From an uncultured Rhodocyclaceae bacterium (lineage in GTDB: Bacteria; Pseudomonadota; Gammaproteobacteria; Burkholderiales; Rhodocyclaceae): DNA of 64,000 nucleotides. The stretch covers positions 248,001-312,000 of the forward strand of contig CAJQTY010000002.1 in NCBI GenBank assembly GCA_907163075.1. The letters run 5' to 3'. The position numbers and the translations under genes were made by a program. Positions 33,751 to 44,744 of this stretch are shown piece by piece. The notes below the pieces were generated by a model. That model saw only the letters and a program-made list of their open reading frames with translations. It was not told the DNA's origin and did no database searches. Within the stretch, counting starts at the first letter, position 1; the number at the start of each line of letters is the position of its first letter.

Positions 33751-34905
33751 TCAGTCCAAGTTAATTGCCTGAGTAATCCATTGTCCATTGCATTCGACGA
33801 GGCGCTGCTCGCAGCATGGCCCCTCGCTGAACGATTCGCCCGGCAGGAGTTCGACAACGACATTCCCCTGTTCGCGCAAGGCGGAGATTCGTGCGGCCAA
33901 CACTGAATCTGCTCCGCAATAGGGTGCGAGAATCGCGCTCGCCGGCGTATGGCTCGCGGCCAGCCGGGCGACTTCACGCAGATCCATCGAGAAACCTGTC
34001 GCCGGCCGGGCACGGCCAAAATACCTGCCGACACCATCGTAACGTCCGCCCCGCGCAATGGCGCTGGGGTAACCGGGGTAATACGCGGCAAACACAATCC
34101 CATTGTGATAGTGATATCCGCGCAGGTCTGCCAGATCGAAGGAAAGAGGCAATTCCGGCATGGCTGTCTGCAGCTGTCGCATGGTCTCCAGTGCCACACT
34201 GATCGCCGGCAGCGCAGGCAATTCGCGCTCAGCGGCTTCGAGCAGATCAGCACCGCCGTATAGCTCGGGCAGGCGCAACAGCGCCGAGCGGTAGGGTTCG
34301 TCCACTTTCGAGCAACAATCGTGCAGGCTCGGAACATCCTTGACCTGGAGAAGTTGAAGAATTGTCGACTCGACAGCGGCGTCAAGACCGGCCGCATTGG
34401 CCAGTGCGCGGAATACGCCAACGTGGCCAATATCAATGCGCGACGCCGGTGTACCAGCGGTTTTCAGCGCAGCGGCAAGCAAACGAATTGCTTCAAGATC
34501 GGCTTCAATACCGGCATAACCGTAGAGTTCGGCGCCGAGCTGGATTGGCTCGCGGCTCGCCGCTTGAGAAGCCGGCAGCGTATGCAGCACGCTATCGCAG
34601 TAGCAAAGACGCGTAACACCCTGGCGATTGAGCAGATGCGCATCGATGCGCGCGACCTGGGGCGTCATGTCGGCGCGCACCCCGAGCGTGCGGCCGGAAA
34701 GTTGATCGACCAGTTTGAACGTGCTGAGCGTCAGGTCTGACCCCGACCCGGTAAGCAGGGAATCAAGGTACTCAAGCAGCGGAGGCATGACCAGTTCATA
34801 GCCATGAACGCGGAAAAGATCGAGCACGGTGCGACGGAGTCGCTCTATCTGAGTCGCTTCCTGAGGCAGTGCGTCGGCAATGTATTCGGGCAGGAGCCAG
34901 TTCAT
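33751..34905 (-). CDS. hisZ: ATP phosphoribosyltransferase regulatory subunit HisZ
   Basis: The product has 384 residues and a class II aminoacyl-tRNA-synthetase-like fold: [20 protein letters not shown], then [14 protein letters not shown], and a final [14 protein letters not shown]. It resembles HisRS but lacks the anticodon-binding domain, which is the HisZ pattern. It forms a complex with the short HisG to allow feedback regulation of histidine synthesis. Its ATG overlaps the DUF2065 stop by four bases, and purA follows with no gap. No hisG is in the window. Confidence 0.93.
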   Translation of the reverse strand: MNWLLPEYIADALPQEATQIERLRRTVLDLFRVHGYELVMPPLLEYLDSLLTGSGSDLTLSTFKLVDQLSGRTLGVRADMTPQVARIDAHLLNRQGVTRLCYCDSVLHTLPASQAASREPIQLGAELYGYAGIEADLEAIRLLAAALKTAGTPASRIDIGHVGVFRALANAAGLDAAVESTILQLLQVKDVPSLHDCCSKVDEPYRSALLRLPELYGGADLLEAAERELPALPAISVALETMRQLQTAMPELPLSFDLADLRGYHYHNGIVFAAYYPGYPSAIARGGRYDGVGRYFGRARPATGFSMDLREVARLAASHTPASAILAPYCGADSVLAARISALREQGNVVVELLPGESFSEGPCCEQRLVECNGQWITQAINLD

Positions 34906-35087
34906 CTGAAAACCATTAGCAGTATTATTCCAGCCAGCATCGAGGTCAAACCGATGAAGCGAATCTGCCCGTCGGTCAGCTTGATCAGTCGACGAAATGT
35001 TTCACGCCATGCGCCAGGTGCAAGAAAGGGCAACAACCCCTCAAGCACCAGCATCAACGCAAAGGCGATGAACAGACTAGTAGTCAT
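34902..35087 (-). CDS. DUF2065 small membrane protein
   Basis: The product has 61 residues with two membrane helices (about 4-24 and 40-58) joined by a short basic loop (WRETFRRL). It belongs to DUF2065, a family that usually follows hflC. It overlaps hflC by four bases upstream and hisZ by four bases downstream. The function is not known. Confidence 0.85.
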   Translation of the reverse strand: MTTSLFIAFALMLVLEGLLPFLAPGAWRETFRRLIKLTDGQIRFIGLTSMLAGIILLMVFR

Positions 35088-35974
35088 TTACCCGTTTTTT
35101 CGCTGTTTCGCCCCACACTCTTCATGTATTTGAAGAAATCCGAATTGGGCTCAACAACAATCACATCGCTCTTGTTCTTGAAGCTGGCGCGATAGGCTTC
35201 AAGGCTGCGATAGAAGGAATAGAACTCGGGATTCTGGTTGAATGCCTCGGCGTAGGTGGCGGCCGCCTTGGCGTCGCCCTCACCTTTCATTTTCTGTGCT
35301 TCGCGATAGGCTTCAGCAACGATCACCTCGCGTTGCTTATCGGCATCGGCGCGAATCTTCTCGGCTTCGGCAGAACCTTCCGAGCGCAACTCGTTGGCTA
35401 CGCGCTTGCGTTCGGCTTCCATACGGCGATACACCGATTCGCTGACTTCTGTCGGAAGATCGACACGCTTGACCCGCACGTCGACAATTTGCACACCAAT
35501 CTTGCGCGCATCCAGATCGGCCTTCTGACGCATCTGTTCCATGATCTTGTCGCGCTCACCCGAAACGACATCATGCACCGTGCGTTTGCCAAACTCCTCG
35601 CGCAAGCCGGCGTTGACGGTTTGCGACAGGCGCGTCTTGGCCCGCGCTTCGTCGCCGGCAACCGAAACATAATAAAGCCGTGGATCGACAATCTTCCATT
35701 TGACAAAGGAGTCGACCAGCACGTTCTTCTTTTCCGAGGTGATAAAGCGTTCAGGCTCGGAACTGTCGAGCGTAAGAATTCGCTTGTCGAAATAGCGCAC
35801 GTTCTGGATCATCGGCCATTTGAAGTACAAGCCAGGCTCGGCGATCACCTCGCGCACTTCACCAAGCTGGAAAACAATCGCATGCTGCCGTTGATCAACG
35901 GTAAAGATCGACATGCCAAGAAAAACCAATAGAGCCGCAACGATCGCGGCCGTGAAATTCAAACCGGCTTTCAT
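35084..35974 (-). CDS. hflC: HflC, subunit of the HflKC FtsH-modulating complex
   Basis: The product has 296 residues. A single N-terminal membrane anchor (about 5-25) is followed by an SPFH/band 7 domain (QRQHAIVFQLGEVREVI) and a long helical region (about 160-240, Ala/Glu/Arg-rich). HflC and HflK form a large dome around FtsH that modulates degradation of membrane proteins such as SecY. Its ATG overlaps the hflK stop codon by one base (TAATG). Confidence 0.95.
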   Translation of the reverse strand: MKAGLNFTAAIVAALLVFLGMSIFTVDQRQHAIVFQLGEVREVIAEPGLYFKWPMIQNVRYFDKRILTLDSSEPERFITSEKKNVLVDSFVKWKIVDPRLYYVSVAGDEARAKTRLSQTVNAGLREEFGKRTVHDVVSGERDKIMEQMRQKADLDARKIGVQIVDVRVKRVDLPTEVSESVYRRMEAERKRVANELRSEGSAEAEKIRADADKQREVIVAEAYREAQKMKGEGDAKAAATYAEAFNQNPEFYSFYRSLEAYRASFKNKSDVIVVEPNSDFFKYMKSVGRNSEKTGK

Positions 35975-37230
35975 TATCGAGCCTCCCGATCACGCGAGCG
36001 CAAGGCATCGCGCGAACGCACGTCTGACTTGTCCACCGTCTGCGGCGGCACCTCGTTGGCAACCGCCGATCCTGACCGGACCTGGGCGGGCATCTCGACA
36101 CTGCTGCCAACACCACTGTCAGGTGACGCGGACATCGCCCCCGCCGCATGCATCAGCTTGTCGAGCGGCAGATAGAGCAGATTGCCCTGGCCCTTGGCAT
36201 CGACCATCACCTTGCTGGTGCTCGAATAAACCTGCTGCATGGTTTCGAGATACATGCGACTGCGCGTTACTTCCGGCGCCTTGGCATACTCCGTGTTGAT
36301 CTGCTTGAAACGGCTGGCATCGCCCTCGGCGGTCGCGATCAGGCGCTGCTTGTAACCCTCCGCTTCCTGCAGAAGGCGCGCTGCTGTCCCTCTAGCCTTC
36401 GGTATAACGTCATTGGCGTAGGCTTGCCCCTCGTTCTTCTGGCGCTCGCGGTCTTGTCCTGATTTCACGGCATCGTCGAACGCCGCCTGCACCTGCTCGG
36501 GAGGCTGCGCATTCTGCATCGTTACCTTCGAAATCAGGATGCCGGTCTGGTAGCGGTCGAGAATTTCCTGCATGAGGTTCGAGGCCTTGACCGCAATCTG
36601 CTCGCGCCCCTCGTACAGAACGAAATCCATCTTGCTCTTGCCGACGATCTCGCGGATTGCCGTTTCGGCGACCTGCATTACCGCCTCATCGGGCGTGCGA
36701 TTGTTAAAGATGTACTCAACCGGATCCTTGAGAATGTACTGTACGGCAAACTGGATGTTGATGATGTTCTCGTCATCCGTCAGCATCAATGCTTCCTTGA
36801 GCACCTTGTTCTTCTCGCTGCCGCGATAGCCCACTTCCAGTGTGCGCACACCGGATATATTGACCAGTTCATGCGACTGGATGGGGTAAGGCAAACGCCA
36901 GCGCAACCCGGACTCCGTGCTTTCCTTGTACTTGCCAAACTGCAAAACCAGGCCGCGTTGCGAGGCGTCGACAATATAGAAACCGCTGGCCAGCCAGACC
37001 ACCACAACGAGAGCGAGAAGCAGGCTGATGCCACCGCCAAGAAATTTGGGGTTGAAGTCGAGCGGAGGACGATTGCCGCCTCCCCCCTTCTTGTCAAACA
37101 TCCCGGAGAGACGGCGATTCAGATCACGCCACAATTCTTCGAGATCGGGTGGCCCCTGATTCGGCGGCTTTCCACCGCCACCACCATTACCACTACCGCG
37201 ATTGCCCCACTGCGGGTCATTGATCGACAT
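35974..37230 (-). CDS. hflK: HflK, subunit of the HflKC FtsH-modulating complex
   Basis: The product has 418 residues from the preferred ATG at 37230. It has a Gly/Asn/Pro-rich cytoplasmic N-terminus (PQWGNRGSGNGGGGG), a membrane helix near residues 65-85, an SPFH/band 7 domain, a coiled-coil segment and a Ser/Val-rich tail. HflK pairs with HflC. The overlong frame to 37254 adds eight residues with no ribosome site benefit. It starts about 20 bases downstream of the hflX stop. Confidence 0.94.
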   Translation of the reverse strand: MSINDPQWGNRGSGNGGGGGKPPNQGPPDLEELWRDLNRRLSGMFDKKGGGGNRPPLDFNPKFLGGGISLLLALVVVVWLASGFYIVDASQRGLVLQFGKYKESTESGLRWRLPYPIQSHELVNISGVRTLEVGYRGSEKNKVLKEALMLTDDENIINIQFAVQYILKDPVEYIFNNRTPDEAVMQVAETAIREIVGKSKMDFVLYEGREQIAVKASNLMQEILDRYQTGILISKVTMQNAQPPEQVQAAFDDAVKSGQDRERQKNEGQAYANDVIPKARGTAARLLQEAEGYKQRLIATAEGDASRFKQINTEYAKAPEVTRSRMYLETMQQVYSSTSKVMVDAKGQGNLLYLPLDKLMHAAGAMSASPDSGVGSSVEMPAQVRSGSAVANEVPPQTVDKSDVRSRDALRSRDREAR

Positions 37231-37250
37231 GAGCATTCCAATAGTTGAAA

Positions 37251-38423
37251 TCATAGAGAGAAATCTGAGTCCTTATAAATATCAGGGTCGAGCGCAGGGT
37301 CGCGGTGTATCGGGGAAGCGCGCAAAACATGACGTTTTTCAAGCGCGATCTCGGCCAGCGCCTCGCGTAGAAGGGGCAGACCATCGCCACATTTTGCGCT
37401 GACCCGAACAGACCGGATTCTATCATAATCATCCCGCTCCACGGCTGGCGGCAGCCCCGTCAGGTCCTGCTTGTTCAGCACGATCAGTTGCCGTACCTCG
37501 CTGGCGCCAATATCTGCCAGCACCTTGTCGACGTCGGCGATCTGGTCGTCGCGTGACGTGCTGGCCGAATCGACAACATGTAACAGGAGGTCAGCCTGCG
37601 ATGTCGCCTCCAGGGTCGCGTGGAACGCCGCAACCAGTTCATGCGGCAGGTCGCGAATAAAACCGACCGTATCCGAAATGATGATATTCCCGGCCTCGCC
37701 CAGCCAGAGTCTGCGCGAGGTCGTGTCGAGCGTGGCAAAAAGCTGGTTGGCAGCGAACGCACCGGCATGCGTCAGCGCGTTGAAAAGCGTTGACTTCCCG
37801 GCATTGGTGTAACCGACGATGGAAACGTTCAACATCTCACCGCGGCTGCGTGCCTTGCGCTGAACACCCCGCTGGCGTTCGAGCCTGGCGAGCCGTTCCT
37901 TGAGCAGTTTGACCCGCTTGCCGAGCAGGCGACGGTCGGTTTCGAGTTGAGTTTCACCGGGTCCGCGCAATCCGATACCGCCCTTTTGACGCTCCAGATG
38001 GGTCCATCCGCGAACCAGCCGGGTCGCGAGATGATCCAGTTGCGCCAGTTCAACCTGCAGTTTGCCTTCGGAACTTTGTGCCCGCTGAGCAAAGATATCC
38101 AGGATCAGGCTGGTACGGTCAATGACGCGACACTGCATGGCACGTTCAAGATTGCGTTCCTGCCCGGGCGACAACTCGTGATTGAAAATGACGAGTTCGG
38201 CCTGATGAGCCGCCACTGCGGCCGCCACTTCCTGCACCTTGCCCTTGCCGGCATAGGTTGCAGCATCCGGGCTCTGTCGCCGTCCATAGACCTCCGCACA
38301 GACGATGGCGCCAGCCGATTCGCTGAGCAGGCGCACCTCCGCAAGTTGCTCGGATACATCGTCACCGCCAAAATCAAGCTGGACGATGATCGCACGCTCC
38401 CCACCGGCAGGACGATCAAGCAT
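37251..38423 (-). CDS. hflX: GTPase HflX
   Basis: The product has 390 residues. The N-terminal HflX domain contains GKGKVQEVAAAV and NHELSPGQERNLE; the G domain has the P-loop GYTNAGKST, DTVGFIRDLP (G3) and NKQDL (G4). HflX binds the 50S subunit and splits or rescues stalled ribosomes under stress. The gene lies between hfq and hflK, as in most Proteobacteria. The length is slightly shorter than E. coli HflX (426). Confidence 0.95.
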   Translation of the reverse strand: MLDRPAGGERAIIVQLDFGGDDVSEQLAEVRLLSESAGAIVCAEVYGRRQSPDAATYAGKGKVQEVAAAVAAHQAELVIFNHELSPGQERNLERAMQCRVIDRTSLILDIFAQRAQSSEGKLQVELAQLDHLATRLVRGWTHLERQKGGIGLRGPGETQLETDRRLLGKRVKLLKERLARLERQRGVQRKARSRGEMLNVSIVGYTNAGKSTLFNALTHAGAFAANQLFATLDTTSRRLWLGEAGNIIISDTVGFIRDLPHELVAAFHATLEATSQADLLLHVVDSASTSRDDQIADVDKVLADIGASEVRQLIVLNKQDLTGLPPAVERDDYDRIRSVRVSAKCGDGLPLLREALAEIALEKRHVLRASPIHRDPALDPDIYKDSDFSL

Positions 38424-38527
38424 TCAAACGCTTTGTGAGTGACGATAACAAAAGCCCGGTCGACAAAATCACACCAAGGCAGCTCAGCGCTGAAACGGAA
38501 GACTGAAAGTGTAAGGTGGACGTCGGA

Positions 38528-38767
38528 TCAGGATTCTTCGCCGCTATCCTGCTGAATACTAACCGGACGCGAAGGCACAACGGTCGAGATGGCGTGCTTG
38601 TAAACCATCTGGGTCACCGTGTTTTTCAGCAGAACGACGTACTGGTCGAATGATTCAACCTGACCCTGCAACTTGATGCCGTTGACCAGGTAGATCGAAA
38701 CCGGAACGTGCTCGCGGCGCAGTACATTAAGGAAGGGGTCTTGTAACAGTTGCCCTTTGTTGCTCAT
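38528..38767 (-). CDS. hfq: RNA chaperone Hfq
   Basis: The product has 79 residues. The Sm1 motif ([20 protein letters not shown]...FDQYVVLL) and Sm2 motif ([13 protein letters not shown]) are intact, including the proximal-face YKHA residues that bind U-rich ends. The C-terminal tail is very short compared with E. coli (102), as usual in Betaproteobacteria. It acts as a hexameric matchmaker of sRNAs and mRNAs. It lies between der and hflX, in the same direction. Confidence 0.97.
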   Translation of the reverse strand: MSNKGQLLQDPFLNVLRREHVPVSIYLVNGIKLQGQVESFDQYVVLLKNTVTQMVYKHAISTVVPSRPVSIQQDSGEES

Positions 38768-38851
38768 GGTTAAACTCCATGTTTCGTTGTTGGTATGAGG
38801 CCGAGTAGCTTAATTCATTTAGCGTGCGTTTGCCATACAAAACCGAAACAT

Positions 38852-40315
38852 TCAAGCCGGAGTCGATTTTGTCCTGGGCCGGGGTTTCGGTTTTGTGGGC
38901 GGCGAGGCGTTGTGCTTGGGCTTGTTCAAGGTCTTGGCTTTCGGCTTGGGCTTGTCTTCTTCTTTTGGCTTGCGCCGGCTCTGTTCGGGAGCTTTCCGAT
39001 CGGCAAACGGATTCTGCGAAACATTAAACTGGATGCGCAAGGGCGTTCCCTGCAACTTGAACACCGCGCGAAACACGTGCTCAAGATAACGGCGATACGA
39101 GTCCTGCACCTTGTCCAGCGCATTGCCGTGAATCACGATGACTGGCGGATTCCGCCCGCCTTGGTGGGCATAGCGCAGCTTGGGGCGAAAAATCCCGCTG
39201 CGCGCGGGCGACTGCTTGGCCACGGCATCGATCAGCGTACGCGTCAACTGCGGCGTGGACAGATCGGCCGTTGCCGCTTTGTAGGCCGCGTCGACCGACC
39301 GGAACACGTGCGCCAAACCCTGCCCCTTGAGCGCCGAAACATAGTGAAAGTTGGCAAAATCCAGGAATTTCAGTTTGGCCTCGAGATCGCCCTTGAGTTG
39401 ATCGCGGACATACGGATCCAGGCCATCCCACTTATTCACAGCGACCACCAGCGCTCGACCGGACTCGACAACGAAGCCGGCGATATGCGCGTCCTGATCC
39501 GAAATATCCTGTCGTGCATCGAGCACCAGGATCACCACATGGGCATCCTCGATCGATTGCAGCGTCTTGATTACGGAAAACTTTTCGACGGTTTCAAATA
39601 CTTTCCCCTTGCGCCGCAAGCCGGCCGTATCGATCAGCGTGTAGTGCTTGCCGGCGCGCTCGAAGTCGATGTAGATGGCGTCGCGGGTTGTCCCCGGCTG
39701 ATCGAACGCAATGACACGCTCTTCGCCGAGCAGCGCATTGATCATCGTGCTTTTTCCGACATTCGGACGGCCGACGATCGCTACCTTCAGCACGTCGTTT
39801 TCGGCGTCGTCTTCTTCCGGTTCGGGAAAGGGTTCGAGCACCAGTTCGATCATCCCGCGCACACCCTCGCCGTGGCTTGCAGAAATGGCCAGCGGCTCAC
39901 CCAGTCCAAGCTCATGAAAATCGGCGACGACAATGCCCTGGCTCATGCCTTCGGCCTTGTTCGCGACCACCAGTACCGGGCGCTGCGCCTTGCGCAGCTT
40001 GTTGGCGATCTCCTTGTCCAGTGCGGTAATCCCGGTGCGGCCATCGACGACAAAAATTATGGCGTCCGCCTCGGCGATGGCCTGCTCCGCCTGGCGCGCC
40101 ATCTCGTGCAGGATGCCGTCCTTGGCCAGGGGTTCGAAGCCGCCGGTATCGACTACCAGGTAAGGCTTGCTGCCCAGCTTGCCGTGACCGTAGTGACGAT
40201 CCCGCGTGAGACCGGGAATATCGGCAACAAGCGCGTCGCGTGTCTTGGTCAGGCGGTTGAAGAGAGTCGATTTGCCAACGTTCGGACGGCCTACGATAAC
40301 GATGGTCGGTTTCAT
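38852..40315 (-). CDS. der: Ribosome-associated GTPase Der (EngA)
   Basis: The product has 487 residues. Two G domains in tandem each start with GRPNVGKST, each with DTxG (G3) and NKAE/NKWD (G4), followed by a KH-like domain and a long Lys/Pro-rich basic tail. Der is essential for 50S subunit maturation. Its ATG overlaps the bamB stop codon, in the classical bamB-der pairing. Confidence 0.97.
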   Translation of the reverse strand: MKPTIVIVGRPNVGKSTLFNRLTKTRDALVADIPGLTRDRHYGHGKLGSKPYLVVDTGGFEPLAKDGILHEMARQAEQAIAEADAIIFVVDGRTGITALDKEIANKLRKAQRPVLVVANKAEGMSQGIVVADFHELGLGEPLAISASHGEGVRGMIELVLEPFPEPEEDDAENDVLKVAIVGRPNVGKSTMINALLGEERVIAFDQPGTTRDAIYIDFERAGKHYTLIDTAGLRRKGKVFETVEKFSVIKTLQSIEDAHVVILVLDARQDISDQDAHIAGFVVESGRALVVAVNKWDGLDPYVRDQLKGDLEAKLKFLDFANFHYVSALKGQGLAHVFRSVDAAYKAATADLSTPQLTRTLIDAVAKQSPARSGIFRPKLRYAHQGGRNPPVIVIHGNALDKVQDSYRRYLEHVFRAVFKLQGTPLRIQFNVSQNPFADRKAPEQSRRKPKEEDKPKPKAKTLNKPKHNASPPTKPKPRPRTKSTPA

Positions 40316-41463
40316 TGCGCCTCTACAGCGAACACACCGCCGCTACTTGTCTGTACCAGCAAACTGGTGCCCAGCACCTGCATCGGAGCCACCACCGCGC
40401 TGCCGTCGGTGGTCAGGCGAGCGGCAAACGAACCGTCGTCGCGACTCAGGAAATGCACCACGCCCTGAGCGTCGGCAACGGCGACCAGGCCGCGGCGGAT
40501 TACCGGAGCGGTAAGACGGCGCAGGGAAAGCTTGTCCTGCTTCCAGATACTGGCGCCGCTGGCCATATCCAGCGCATGCACGGAGCCCTTGTCGTCGCTC
40601 ACGTAGAGGTAGCGCGCATCGATCGACAAACCGACAGAACTCGACATATCCCGGGCCCAGATGAGATTGCCGTTGCCAAGGTCGAAGCACGCAACGCGTC
40701 CCTGAAAGGCAACAGCACAGATCGTCCGTCCGGAGATAACCGGGCTGCTGGTGATATCGGCAACACGATCGAGTTCGGTCGTTCCCTTCGGCAAGGCCAC
40801 CGTACCGTCCCACATCGCCGCGCCGTTGGCGGTGCTCACGGCGATCAGCTTGCCACCGGGAAAACCGGCGAAGACATATTTTCCTTCAATGATCGGAGCG
40901 GCCGTAACACGGAGGGAGAGCGCCGGGGTCGGACGCTGGTATATCCATTTACGTTTGCCATCAGCCGCATCATAGGCGGCCAGGCGATTGTCGCCACTGC
41001 GCACGACGACCAGCCCTTCACCCACGGCGGGCGGCGAAAGTATTTCGCTGGTGGCCTTGGCTTTCCAAAGAGGTTTGCCGTCAGCGGCTGCGAATGCCAG
41101 CAGATCGCCCTTGGGCGAACCAACGACAACCATGTTCTCATCGGCGCCGACGCCACCGGAAATGGCTTGTCCGGCGTTGACCTTCCAGGCCGGTTTGCCA
41201 TCATCGATGCGTATCAGGCTGCCATCCCTGCTCGCCGCATAGACCGACGAACCGACGACGGCCGGGGTGAACGCGTAAATGTCGCTCTTGCCGACGCTTT
41301 CGCGCCAGACAACCCGCGCCTCGGCCGTCGCCTTGATCGGCTGCAGTTCGGCCATTTTCGGTCCGCTACTGGCGAACGGATTGATTGAATCGAGCGATGA
41401 GCAGCCGGCCAGCGAGAATGCCAGCGCCGGCATCAGCAAGACAGCCGCCAGGCGCTTCTTCAT
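40312..41463 (-). CDS. bamB: Outer membrane assembly lipoprotein BamB
   Basis: The product has 383 residues. A lipoprotein signal peptide ends in LAGC (Cys21). The mature part is an eight-bladed PQQ-type beta-propeller, visible as repeated units such as [29 protein letters not shown] and GNLIWARDM. BamB assists the BAM complex in inserting outer membrane proteins. It overlaps the preceding yfgM-like stop by one base and der by four. Confidence 0.95.
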   Translation of the reverse strand: MKKRLAAVLLMPALAFSLAGCSSLDSINPFASSGPKMAELQPIKATAEARVVWRESVGKSDIYAFTPAVVGSSVYAASRDGSLIRIDDGKPAWKVNAGQAISGGVGADENMVVVGSPKGDLLAFAAADGKPLWKAKATSEILSPPAVGEGLVVVRSGDNRLAAYDAADGKRKWIYQRPTPALSLRVTAAPIIEGKYVFAGFPGGKLIAVSTANGAAMWDGTVALPKGTTELDRVADITSSPVISGRTICAVAFQGRVACFDLGNGNLIWARDMSSSVGLSIDARYLYVSDDKGSVHALDMASGASIWKQDKLSLRRLTAPVIRRGLVAVADAQGVVHFLSRDDGSFAARLTTDGSAVVAPMQVLGTSLLVQTSSGGVFAVEAQ

Positions 41464-42152
41464 TACTTGCCCCCGCCAAGCGCATCAAGTTTTTGTTGCA
41501 GGAGTTGGCGATAAACGGCATTGGACTGACCCTGCCACCCCGACGGCGAATTCGCCCCCTTGCCGGTTCTGTCGGCGTCCGCAAGCTTGGCCAGCGCCGC
41601 CTGATAAGCCACGGCCGCTTCGGCCTTATTGCCCTGGGCACTTAACACGTCGCCACGATTATCCAGGAAGCGCGCTTCAAAAGCCGGGCTGACGCTGCCA
41701 TCCAGTTGCTTCAGGGCCTGATCGTAGGCTTTTTCATCGAGCAGCACGGCCGCCAGACGCAAGCGTGCGAGATCGCGTAACTCGTCCTTGCCATTCTCGA
41801 CAACCCACTGCAACTGGAGCTTCGCGGTTTTTGCATCGCCCGCGTCAATCATCGCCTTTGCCGCCGTCAGCGCACCCAGCGTCGCATAATTTGTATTGCC
41901 GAATTTTTCGAGCAACTCACCGCTGGCCACCTTGATTTGTTGCGAGTCCTTGTCCTGAACCGCTTTCTGCAGGACGTTGTAGATCATCGACGCCTGCCCC
42001 GACTGGTTGCGCTGATACCAGTTCCAGCCCTGCCAGGCGATAACAACCAGTGCGACGGCGGTCAGCACGTTGGTCAGCAAATTGCCGTACTGCTTCCACC
42101 ACGTCTTGATTTCGGCCAGTTGTTCCTGTTCTTCGAGGTCGTAGGTCGCCAT
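41463..42152 (-). CDS. YfgM-like TPR membrane protein
   Basis: The product has 229 residues. A short cytoplasmic N-terminus ([19 protein letters not shown]) leads to one membrane helix (about 21-42) and a periplasmic tetratricopeptide-like domain. The order hisS-yfgM-bamB-der supports the YfgM/TPR_21 family call. E. coli YfgM links the Sec translocon with periplasmic chaperones such as PpiD. The ATG at 42152 overlaps the hisS stop by one base; an extension to 42167 adds five residues. Confidence 0.9.
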   Translation of the reverse strand: MATYDLEEQEQLAEIKTWWKQYGNLLTNVLTAVALVVIAWQGWNWYQRNQSGQASMIYNVLQKAVQDKDSQQIKVASGELLEKFGNTNYATLGALTAAKAMIDAGDAKTAKLQLQWVVENGKDELRDLARLRLAAVLLDEKAYDQALKQLDGSVSPAFEARFLDNRGDVLSAQGNKAEAAVAYQAALAKLADADRTGKGANSPSGWQGQSNAVYRQLLQQKLDALGGGK

Positions 42153-43447
42153 TACGCTTCTTCCCAATCCAAAAATGAGTTCATGATTTCGTCGGCGACC
42201 TGATCGACGCTGACACGCTTCTGTTCATTCGGCTTGTCGCCGTTGGCGCGCAGCGGCTTGAGCGTCACCTCGCCGGCATTCGCTTCATCGTCGCCGATGA
42301 TAACGGCAAAGCTGGCGCCCGAGGCATCCGCTTTCCTCATTTGCGACTTGAAACCGCCGCCGCCGCAGTGGAACAGCACGTCGATCCCCTGATCGCGCAA
42401 GCCCTCGGCGACACGAGGCGCCAGACGCGAAGCGGCATCGCCCTGGTGCACGAGATAGACGTCGATACCCTCAAGCACCGGTTCGCCTCCCGATTCGCGA
42501 ATCAGGGTAACCAAGCGCTCGACACCCATGGCAAATCCGCAGGCCGGCATCGGTTTGCCGCCCAGTTGCTCGACCAGGCCGTCGTAACGGCCGCCGGCAC
42601 AGACCGTGCCTTGTGCGCCGAGCTGCTCGGTGACCCATTCAAAGACGGTGAGGTTGTAATAGTCGAGCCCGCGCACCAGCCGCGGGTTGATCGCGTAGGG
42701 CAAGCCGGCGTCGCGCAGCACCTGCTGCACGCCTTCGAAATGCGCCATCGATTGCGTACCGAGGTGATCCATAAGTTTGGGCGCGCCGCTGATCATCTCC
42801 TGCATCGCCGGGTTCTTGCTGTCCAGGATACGCAGCGGATTGGTGTAAAGGCGGCGCTTTGCTTCCTCGTCGAGCTGATCGGCATACTTCTCGAAGTAGC
42901 CGATCAAATCGGCGCGGTGCTTAGCCCGCTCATCAGGCTGACCGAGCGAATTGAGCTGCAGGCTGATGCCGTTCAGGCCGAGGTCGTCCCACAGCCGCGC
43001 TCCCATCAGAATCTGCTCGGCATCGACGTCCGGCCCCGAAAAGCCGAAGGACTCGACTCCGACCTGGTTGAACTGGCGATAGCGCCCCTTCTGCGGACGT
43101 TCGTGGCGAAACATCTGCCCCACGTAATACAGCCGCTGCGGATGCTGCGCCGCCAGCTTGTGCTGGATCACTGCGCGCACGCACCCCGCCGTTCCTTCCG
43201 GGCGCAGCGTGAGTGGCTCGCCGTTCAGGCTGTCGATGAAGGAATACATCTCCTTTTCGACGATGTCGGTCACCTCGCCGATGGCTCGCTTGAAAAGCGG
43301 CGTCGGCTCGACGATGGGCAGGCGGACCGGCCGGTAGCCATAACTCTTCAGCCACGAACGAACGGTTTCCTCGAAGAGTTCCCAGAACTCGGCCTCGCCC
43401 GGCAGGATGTCGTTCATCCCGCGCACGGACTGGATAGTTTGACTCAT
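42152..43447 (-). CDS. hisS: Histidyl-tRNA synthetase
   Basis: The product has 431 residues. Class II motifs are clear: motif 2 ([23 protein letters not shown]-like, at about 105-130), the histidine A signature [15 protein letters not shown] and motif 3 (GGRYDGLV...GFAMGVERL). The C-terminal anticodon domain follows. The ATG at 43447 overlaps the ispG stop codon by four bases and aligns with the normal N-terminus ([13 protein letters not shown]). The frame upstream of this ATG lies antiparallel inside ispG and is not used. Confidence 0.97.
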   Translation of the reverse strand: MSQTIQSVRGMNDILPGEAEFWELFEETVRSWLKSYGYRPVRLPIVEPTPLFKRAIGEVTDIVEKEMYSFIDSLNGEPLTLRPEGTAGCVRAVIQHKLAAQHPQRLYYVGQMFRHERPQKGRYRQFNQVGVESFGFSGPDVDAEQILMGARLWDDLGLNGISLQLNSLGQPDERAKHRADLIGYFEKYADQLDEEAKRRLYTNPLRILDSKNPAMQEMISGAPKLMDHLGTQSMAHFEGVQQVLRDAGLPYAINPRLVRGLDYYNLTVFEWVTEQLGAQGTVCAGGRYDGLVEQLGGKPMPACGFAMGVERLVTLIRESGGEPVLEGIDVYLVHQGDAASRLAPRVAEGLRDQGIDVLFHCGGGGFKSQMRKADASGASFAVIIGDDEANAGEVTLKPLRANGDKPNEQKRVSVDQVADEIMNSFLDWEEA

Positions 43448-44685
43448 GATTTTGTGGCGAACTTTCTCTGGTAGGTACGCGCCACGTAGCGATCGACGAT
43501 GGCGGTGAATTCTTCGGCGATGTTGTCGCCGCGCAAGGTGACGGTCTTGGCACCATCTTCGAAAACGGGGGCGACCGGCGCCTCGCCGGTACCGGGAAGA
43601 CTGATGCCGATGTTGGCATGCTTGCTTTCGCCGGGACCATTGACCACGCAGCCCATGACCGCCAGCGTCATGTTCTCTACACCATCGTAGTCCACGCGCC
43701 ACTGCGGCATCTGGCTGCGCACGTGCTCCTGGATCGACTGCGCCAGCTCCTGGAAGAAGCTGCTCGTCGTGCGGCCGCAACCGGGGCAGGCAGCGACCAT
43801 CGGGGTAAAGGCGCGCAGGCCCATGGTTTGCAACATTTCTTGCGCCACCAGCACTTCCTGCGTTCGCTTGCCGCCGGGTTCCGGGGTCAGAGAAACGCGG
43901 ATGGTGTCGCCAATGCCTTCCTGCAACAGCACGGCCATTGCCGCCGTCGAGGCGACGATACCTTTCGACCCCATACCGGCCTCGGTCAGCCCGAGATGCA
44001 GCGGATAGTCGGAACGCCGCGACAACTCGCGGTAAATGGCGATCAGATCCTGCACGCCGGAGACCTTGCACGACAGGATGATGCGGTCGCCCGGCAAACC
44101 CAGTTCTTCGGCCTTGGCTGCCGATTCGAGCGCCGAAGCGACCATCGCCTCGCGCATCACTTCGATGGCGTCCATCGGCTCGGCCCGCCGGGCGTTTTCA
44201 TCCATGATGCGCGCCAGCAGATCCTGGTCGAGGCTCCCCCAATTGACGCCGATACGCACCGGCTTGTCGTATTTGCAGGCGATCTCGATCATCTGCGCGA
44301 ACTGTTCGTCGCGCTTGCGGCCATGACCAACATTGCCGGGATTGATCCGGTACTTGGCCAGGGCCTGCGCACAGTCAGGATGATCGGCGAGCAGGCGATG
44401 ACCGTTGTAGTGAAAATCCCCGATCAGCGGCACATCGAGGCCCATGCTGTCGAGGTGGGAACGGATCTTCGGCACCGCCGCCGCGGCTTCCGGCGTATTG
44501 ACCGTGATACGCACCAGTTCCGAACCGGCGCGCGCCAGCTCGGCGCACTGGATGGCGGTCTTGACCACGTCGGCGGTGTCGGTGTTGGTCATCGACTGGA
44601 CGACCACGGGCGAATCGCCGCCCAAGTTCACATGGCCGATTCTGGCGGCGCGTGTTGGCCGGCGCATTGCGGAAGGTTTACTCAC
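43444..44685 (-). CDS. ispG: 4-hydroxy-3-methylbut-2-enyl diphosphate synthase IspG
   Basis: The product has 413 residues. The N-terminal TIM-barrel starts with [23 protein letters not shown], and the C-terminal half carries the [4Fe-4S] cysteines in CPGCGRTTS and GCVVNGPGE. The length is slightly longer than E. coli IspG (372), common in Betaproteobacteria. It reduces MEcPP to HMBPP in the non-mevalonate isoprenoid pathway. The neighbours rodZ and hisS are in the canonical order. Confidence 0.97.
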   Translation of the reverse strand: MSKPSAMRRPTRAARIGHVNLGGDSPVVVQSMTNTDTADVVKTAIQCAELARAGSELVRITVNTPEAAAAVPKIRSHLDSMGLDVPLIGDFHYNGHRLLADHPDCAQALAKYRINPGNVGHGRKRDEQFAQMIEIACKYDKPVRIGVNWGSLDQDLLARIMDENARRAEPMDAIEVMREAMVASALESAAKAEELGLPGDRIILSCKVSGVQDLIAIYRELSRRSDYPLHLGLTEAGMGSKGIVASTAAMAVLLQEGIGDTIRVSLTPEPGGKRTQEVLVAQEMLQTMGLRAFTPMVAACPGCGRTTSSFFQELAQSIQEHVRSQMPQWRVDYDGVENMTLAVMGCVVNGPGESKHANIGISLPGTGEAPVAPVFEDGAKTVTLRGDNIAEEFTAIVDRYVARTYQRKFATKS

Positions 44686-44744
44686 GGGTTGCTCACGGAT
44701 ACTGACAAGACACTAGGACAAGACATCGGAGACATCGCTCGTTG

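Noticed and set aside
38795-40468. A 557-codon open frame opposite der
   Set aside because: It is antisense to der with His/Arg-rich low-complexity translation and no domain; der has complete G motifs.
43448-44071. Long N-terminal extension of hisS
   Set aside because: It lies inside ispG in another frame; the normal HisRS start is at 43447.
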